Below, in pieces: positions 59,676-64,000 of a stretch of 64,000 nt of DNA; the stretch's first letter is position 1; each line of letters begins with the position of its first letter. Position numbers and translations under genes: made by a program. The notes beneath the pieces were generated by a model. That model was not told where the DNA came from, did not search any database, and worked only from the letters and a program-made list of their open reading frames with translations. Origin of the DNA: Bacteroidales bacterium (lineage in GTDB: Bacteria > Bacteroidota > Bacteroidia > Bacteroidales > UBA932); NCBI GenBank assembly GCA_009774765.1, contig VSOK01000007.1:13670-77669 (forward strand). Reading direction: 5' to 3'.

Positions 59676-62000
59676 ATGATTATGAAACATCTCATTTTGA
59701 CATTTTGTATCATTTTTACGGTCATATCATCATCGGAAGGCAGGGGCAGGACGGATGCCATCTGGAAGGAGATAGATGGAGTGAGTGTGCCGGTACCTCC
59801 GGCTGAGCATCCGAGACTGTATGTCCGTGCGTATGAGATCCCTGAACTCAAAGAGAAAATGAAGACTCCTGACGGAAGGAAGATTCTCGCCGCACTTGAA
59901 GAGGCTGCGGTGGACAGGACTCCGGAGGAAGAGGCTAAGGAAAAAGACAGGGGATTCCGCTACTATTTCAAAATGAGGGGGCTGACTTCAAGAGTGCAGC
60001 TTCAGGCTCTGGACTATCTTGTGGACGGAGACAGGACACAGGCACGCAGGGCGATAGTGTCGATGCTCGATTCTCTGAAGAGGACATCTTTCGGGACCCG
60101 TCAGGACCTTTCCCGTGCAAGCGGAGTGATGCTCATGACAGGTGCGATGGTATATGACTGGTGCTATGACCAGATGACAGACGCGGAGAAGCAGGCATAT
60201 ATAAAGGAATTCATAAGGATAGCCGGTACTATGGAATGCCATTATCCTCCCAAAAACACGGAGCCGATTGCCGGACATTCTTCCGAATGGATGATTCTCA
60301 GGGATATGCTGTCTGCCGGAATAGCCATTTATGACGAATATCCCGATATGTACAATTATGTGGTGACGATGATGTTCCGTGACTATATACCGGCACGCAA
60401 CTTTATATATTCCGGACACAATTACCATCAGGGAACAGGATATGTATCAGTGAGGTTTGTCAATGACCTGATCTCATTGTTCATTCTGGACAAGATGGGA
60501 GCGGGTGCTGTCTATGACCCTGCGCAGCAGTTTGTCCTCTATGATTTCATCTACAGACGCCGTCCTGACGGGCAGGTCCTGCCGGCAGGTGATGTCAATC
60601 CGGGTAACCGCAAGACTCCAAACTCATACGCTATGCCCGCCATGTTCGCGGCAAGCTATTATAATGACGGATATATAGCGAATGAATATTTCCGCAGGCC
60701 TTCGGTTGAGCCGCATCTTCTTATGATGGAGCTTCTGTGGAGGGATTTTGATCTTGAGCCTAAGTCTCCTGACGACCTTCCTCTGACAAGATACAGCGGT
60801 ACTCCGTTCGGATGGATGATAGCCCGTACCGGATGGGACAAAGACTGCGTGATTGCGGAGATGAAGGTCAATGAAAATTTCGTAGGCAACCATCAGCATC
60901 TTGATGCAGGCTCTTTCCAGATCTATTACAAAGGTCCTCTTGCGATTGATTCAGGAGCGTACCAGGGTTCATCCGGAGGGTACAACAGTCCGCATTGCAA
61001 AAACTATTTCAAACGTACTGTCGCCCATAACTCACTTCTGATCTATGATCCGCAGGAGAAGTTTGCCTGCTGGAACTATGGAGGAGGCGACAAGACGGAG
61101 TTCGCCGCGAATGACGGGGGACAGAGGATGCCTGGTGACAGATGGGATACCTGCCGGTCGTTTAAAAGTCTTTTGAGTGATGATTATACTGTGGGAAATG
61201 TGCTGGCGCATAGCTTTGGACCTGATTTGGATGTTCCTGAGTATTCATATCTTAAAGGAGATATCACTTCCGCATATTCGGATAAAGTCAAAGATGTGAG
61301 ACGTTCGTTCGTTTTCCTCAACCTCAAGGACAGTACGGTGCCTGCGTCATTGGTTATATATGACCACGTCGTGTCTTCCGACCCCGGTTTCAGGAAATTC
61401 TGGCTTCTGCACAGCATTGAGGAACCTTCTGTCGACGGTACGGAATTTACCGTGTCCAGGACAATGGACGGGGACAGCGGAATGCTTAAAAATACAGTCC
61501 TGCTTCCGGAAAAGGACAATGTCAGCATAACTGCGGTAGGAGGACCTGGAAAGGAATTCTGGGTCTTCGGAACGAATTATCCAAATGCCGCGACTTCCCG
61601 TCCGGACCCTGCGAATGAGAGGGGAGAATGGAGGGTTGAGGTTGTCCCTGTGAACCCTTCGGCGGAAGATTGCTTTCTGAATGTGATCCAGGTCGCTGAC
61701 AACAGCTGCAGATCATTCAATGATGTCAGGAGGATTGACGGGGACAAGGTTGCCGGAGCGATGATTTCCGACAGGGTCGTGATATTCGGCAGGGACGGTC
61801 AGGCTCTTGACAAAAGGGTCGGATTTGAGATACCTGATTCGGAAAAGGAATTCAGGATACTTGTCACAGACCTTGTGCCGGGTGTCTGGAAAGTGATTAA
61901 AGACGGAAAAGTCCTGATTCCTGCTGCCGAGGTCCGTGCTGATGACGGCACATTATATTTCAGCGGTCAGTCAGGACATTATACCCTATATATGAAATAA
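59676..62000 (+). CDS. Heparinase II homologue (PL21-type heparin/heparan sulfate lyase)
   Basis: This exported lyase of 774 residues closely resembles Pedobacter heparinus heparinase II (772 residues, PL21), as I remember that sequence, over its whole length. The N-terminal alpha/alpha barrel contains VYDWCYDQMT, GHSSEWMILRDML with the His-x-x-Glu of the active site, and SGHNYHQG with the catalytic Tyr. The C-terminal beta part has NHQHLDAGSFQIYYKGPLAID, then RTVAHNSLLIYDP and DFAANDGGQR-like EFAANDGGQR. It should cut heparin and heparan sulfate by beta-elimination in the periplasm. Starts at 59676 and 59682 are both possible; the signal peptide follows. A sulfatase gene lies downstream. Confidence 0.9.
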   Translation: MIMKHLILTFCIIFTVISSSEGRGRTDAIWKEIDGVSVPVPPAEHPRLYVRAYEIPELKEKMKTPDGRKILAALEEAAVDRTPEEEAKEKDRGFRYYFKMRGLTSRVQLQALDYLVDGDRTQARRAIVSMLDSLKRTSFGTRQDLSRASGVMLMTGAMVYDWCYDQMTDAEKQAYIKEFIRIAGTMECHYPPKNTEPIAGHSSEWMILRDMLSAGIAIYDEYPDMYNYVVTMMFRDYIPARNFIYSGHNYHQGTGYVSVRFVNDLISLFILDKMGAGAVYDPAQQFVLYDFIYRRRPDGQVLPAGDVNPGNRKTPNSYAMPAMFAASYYNDGYIANEYFRRPSVEPHLLMMELLWRDFDLEPKSPDDLPLTRYSGTPFGWMIARTGWDKDCVIAEMKVNENFVGNHQHLDAGSFQIYYKGPLAIDSGAYQGSSGGYNSPHCKNYFKRTVAHNSLLIYDPQEKFACWNYGGGDKTEFAANDGGQRMPGDRWDTCRSFKSLLSDDYTVGNVLAHSFGPDLDVPEYSYLKGDITSAYSDKVKDVRRSFVFLNLKDSTVPASLVIYDHVVSSDPGFRKFWLLHSIEEPSVDGTEFTVSRTMDGDSGMLKNTVLLPEKDNVSITAVGGPGKEFWVFGTNYPNAATSRPDPANERGEWRVEVVPVNPSAEDCFLNVIQVADNSCRSFNDVRRIDGDKVAGAMISDRVVIFGRDGQALDKRVGFEIPDSEKEFRILVTDLVPGVWKVIKDGKVLIPAAEVRADDGTLYFSGQSGHYTLYMK

Positions 62001-62218
62001 TGAGCATTCCGACAATTGAAGCCTGGGCATACGAGGGTGCTTTGTATTTCGAAGGCGGTGCCTGGACTTGCCGTATGTTCCGATAAATGCTTCCTCATTC
62101 CATCCCACTGAAAAAGGTCATCCTCTCTGAGTTTTGTTTTGCACTTGATGCGGTTCATCAGGAATGACTATGTAATAGGATTATGGATAGGGAATGGCTA
62201 TGTAAACCGTAAATTGTT

Positions 62219-63565
62219 ATGAATATTAAATTTCCAATAATGACAGGAGCGTTGGCACTTCCTGTAATGATGGCGGCTCAGAGCCGTCCGAATATCATCT
62301 ACATAATGACCGACCAGCAGAGCGCGACTGCAATGAGCTGTGCCGGGAATCCGGATGTGCATACACCTAATATGGACAGGCTTGCAGCAAACGGAGTGCG
62401 ATTTACCAATGCCTATACGGCGATGCCTCTGAGCGGTCCGGCACGTGCGGCGATGTTTACCGGTTATATGCCGAGCGAAAGCGGAATGCTTGAAAATGAG
62501 GTCCCGCTTGTGGATTCTCTGCGTCACAATACTGTCGGGACATTGGTGAAGAATGCTGGATATGACTGCGCGTATGCCGGCAAATGGCATGTGAATACTA
62601 TTTCCATCCCGGACGGTGAGTTCGGCTTCAGAAATATCAAGGACAACGGCGATCAAGGCTTGGCTGAGGCTTGTGTTGACTATCTGCGCAACAGACCTGA
62701 AGGGCCGTTCTTTCTTGTGGCCTCGTTTACCAACCCTCATAATATATGTGAGTTCGCGCGTGGTCAGAGGACTCCGCATGCCAGCATCCCCGGTCCTGCG
62801 ACATTGGAAGATTGTCCGAATCTTCCTGAGAACTTTGCTGTGGCTCCCTATGATGCGAGCGTTTTGCAGTTCGAGAAGCATCAGAACTATTCTCTATATC
62901 CGACGGTCAGCTATACTCCTGATGATTGGAGACGCTTCCGATATGCCTATTACAGACTTGTCGAGGCTGTCGATGCTGAAATCGGGAAGATTGTGGACGA
63001 GATAGACAGGCAGAATCTGTGGAAGAATACAGTCATTGTATTCACGAGCGATCACGGAGATGGTAATGGAGCACATCAATGGAACCAGAAAACCGCCCTT
63101 TATGAAGAGGTCAACAATATTCCGCTCATCGTGTGTCTGCCTGGAAAGAAGAATGCCGGAGAAGTGTCCGAGGCCTTGGTGAACAATTGTATCGACTTTA
63201 TGCCGAGTATATGTGACTGGACAGGAGCTGAGATGCCAGCAGGACGTAATGGCGCAAGTTTCAGACCATACGCGGAGAAAGGTATGGAAGGTCCGGAATA
63301 TATCGTCACCGAGACCAATTTCCTTCAGACTTCCGGAACTGTCGGATGGATGGTTCGTTCTGCGCAGTATAAATATGTGCTCTATGACAAGGGACAGTAC
63401 CGCGAGATGCTCTACGATATGGCTTCGGACCGTGGTGAGATGGTCAACCTTGCGGTGGAGTCGCGCTATGCCGACATAGTAAAGGAACACCGTGAAGTCC
63501 TCAGAAAATGGATATTGGAGCACTCCCGTTTCAAATCCCGTCACCTCCGCTTCCTTCCGGAATAG
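62219..63565 (+). CDS. Serine-type sulfatase, probably for heparan sulfate
   Basis: This exported sulfatase of 448 residues (S1 family) has a short signal peptide and the metal site RPNIIYIMTDQQ. The formylglycine motif is SGPAR (Ser72), so it needs an anaerobic (radical SAM) sulfatase-maturating enzyme, which is not the neighbour at 6.4 kb as far as can be told. AGKWHVN and FTSDHGDGNGAHQWNQKT complete the active site. The sequence resembles the GlcNAc-6-O-sulfatases of heparan sulfate loci; with heparinase II next door this is a reasonable inference, but 2-O or other specificity is not excluded. It is 218 bp downstream of the lyase. Confidence 0.88.
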   Translation: MNIKFPIMTGALALPVMMAAQSRPNIIYIMTDQQSATAMSCAGNPDVHTPNMDRLAANGVRFTNAYTAMPLSGPARAAMFTGYMPSESGMLENEVPLVDSLRHNTVGTLVKNAGYDCAYAGKWHVNTISIPDGEFGFRNIKDNGDQGLAEACVDYLRNRPEGPFFLVASFTNPHNICEFARGQRTPHASIPGPATLEDCPNLPENFAVAPYDASVLQFEKHQNYSLYPTVSYTPDDWRRFRYAYYRLVEAVDAEIGKIVDEIDRQNLWKNTVIVFTSDHGDGNGAHQWNQKTALYEEVNNIPLIVCLPGKKNAGEVSEALVNNCIDFMPSICDWTGAEMPAGRNGASFRPYAEKGMEGPEYIVTETNFLQTSGTVGWMVRSAQYKYVLYDKGQYREMLYDMASDRGEMVNLAVESRYADIVKEHREVLRKWILEHSRFKSRHLRFLPE

Positions 63566-63762
63566 GTCGCTCGGCACGGCAGTTGGCAGTTTTACGGCGG
63601 TTTCAACAGTTTTTCGGCAGTTTTGGTTATTTGGCTGTTGCTGTGGTTGTTGCTGTTGCAGTGGTTGTTGCAGTGGATGTTTTGGGCGGAAACAGATTTT
63701 CCCCTTCACTTTCACTTACGCTTTGGGCCTTGTGGACCTTGACTTTTGGGGTTTTACCGTGG

Positions 63763-64000
63763 CCATCAGCCCTTTTCCTGCCCGCTGGTCACGGTGTTGT
63801 TTGTTATGTGGCTGATGTTCAGTGAGTTGCTTGCTTCGGTGCGTGTCCATCAGCCTTTTTCCTGCCTGATGTCCACGGTGCTGTTTGTTATATGGTTGAT
63901 TGTCAGTGAGTTGCTTGCCTCGGTGTGCCCATCAGCCCTTTTTCTGCCCGATGTCCACGGGGCTGTTTTGTTATATGCTTGATTGTCAGCGAGTTGTTTG
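63763..64000 (+). repeat. Degenerate direct tandem repeat, about 82-84 bp units
   Basis: Three units start with CCATCAGCC at 63763, 63847 and 63929; spacings are 84 and 82 bp, and the third is cut by the window end. Units share blocks such as TGTTTGTTAT and CAGTGAGTTGCTTGC. The 435 bp after the sulfatase has no supported gene; a G/T-rich GTTGCTG-like low-complexity stretch lies at about 63635-63685. Confidence 0.7.

Noticed and set aside
63492..63982. Short plus-strand frames over the terminal repeat that look like repeated membrane peptides
   Set aside because: The third repeat unit is 82 bp, which shifts frame, and there is no clear start; the pattern reflects DNA repeats and not a protein.
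1..64000. CRISPR arrays, tRNA or rRNA genes, insertion sequences
   Set aside because: No regular direct repeats with unique spacers, no tRNA T-loop/acceptor patterns, no rRNA-like sequence and no transposase-like proteins were seen by eye.

Overview
The window looks like a chromosome segment of a gut-type member of the Bacteroidales (phylum Bacteroidota). The evidence is a SusC/SusD pair, a hybrid two-component regulator, a XylR-type regulator, an RNF operon headed by an RseC-like gene, a fused formimidoyltransferase-cyclodeaminase, and many start-proximal TAnnTTTG (-7) promoter boxes, which are typical of this phylum. I could not resolve it below order. I saw no tRNA, rRNA, CRISPR array, integrase or transposase. 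The two window ends cut a fructan hydrolase gene (left) and a degenerate tandem repeat (right).

Layout. (1) 1-5.8 kb: a fructan locus of GH32 hydrolase, inner-membrane sugar permease, fructokinase and a hybrid two-component sensor with a periplasmic sugar-binding-like domain. (2) 5.9-7.4 kb: a lipoprotein and a radical SAM/SPASM enzyme with overlapping stop and start codons. (3) 7.7-13 kb: exported GH127-like and GH2 glycosidases and an exported C1 cysteine peptidase. (4) 13-28 kb: a nucleoside-type MFS permease divergent from a XylR-like regulator, then a collinear amino-sugar locus (permease, nagA, nagB-like, GH20, GH18-like lipoprotein, susC, susD, and a lipoprotein with a duplicated domain). 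(5) 28-39 kb: housekeeping genes: tgt, an LptF/G-type permease, ilvE, ilvA, thiamine pyrophosphokinase, a fused LptG-type permease/methionyl-tRNA formyltransferase, and alaS. (6) 39-45 kb: two M23 peptidases, a MerR regulator, a Nif3-family protein, a coiled-coil zinc-ribbon protein, dnaB and a DUF3108 protein. (7) 45.4-51.1 kb: rseC-like rnfB-C-D-G-E-A, closed by a terminator. (8) 51-59.5 kb: a small TPR protein, an outer-membrane barrel, ferritin and the histidine-degradation cluster ftcD-hutU-hutH-hutI on the minus strand. (9) 59.7-63.6 kb: a heparinase II homologue and a serine-type sulfatase, probably one edge of a heparin/heparan sulfate locus. (10) 63.6-64 kb: low-complexity DNA and about three 82-84 bp direct repeats.

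How it fits together. The cell appears to be a glycan forager with systems for fructan, a GlcNAc-containing glycan and sulfated glycosaminoglycan. In the amino-sugar locus the parts form a full route: SusC/D uptake, periplasmic or surface GH20 and GH18-like cleavage, inner-membrane import, then deacetylation and deamination towards fructose-6-phosphate. Histidine can be degraded to glutamate, with the formimino group passed to tetrahydrofolate, and RNF couples ferredoxin and NAD redox to ion pumping.

The most unusual items are the single-frame LptG-Fmt fusion, which would tether initiator-tRNA formylation to the inner membrane; a tail with 13 cysteines on RnfG; the radical SAM/lipoprotein pair of unknown product; a perfect palindrome over the promoter between the XylR-like regulator and the divergent permease; and a run of five perfect small hairpins inside the hut cluster.
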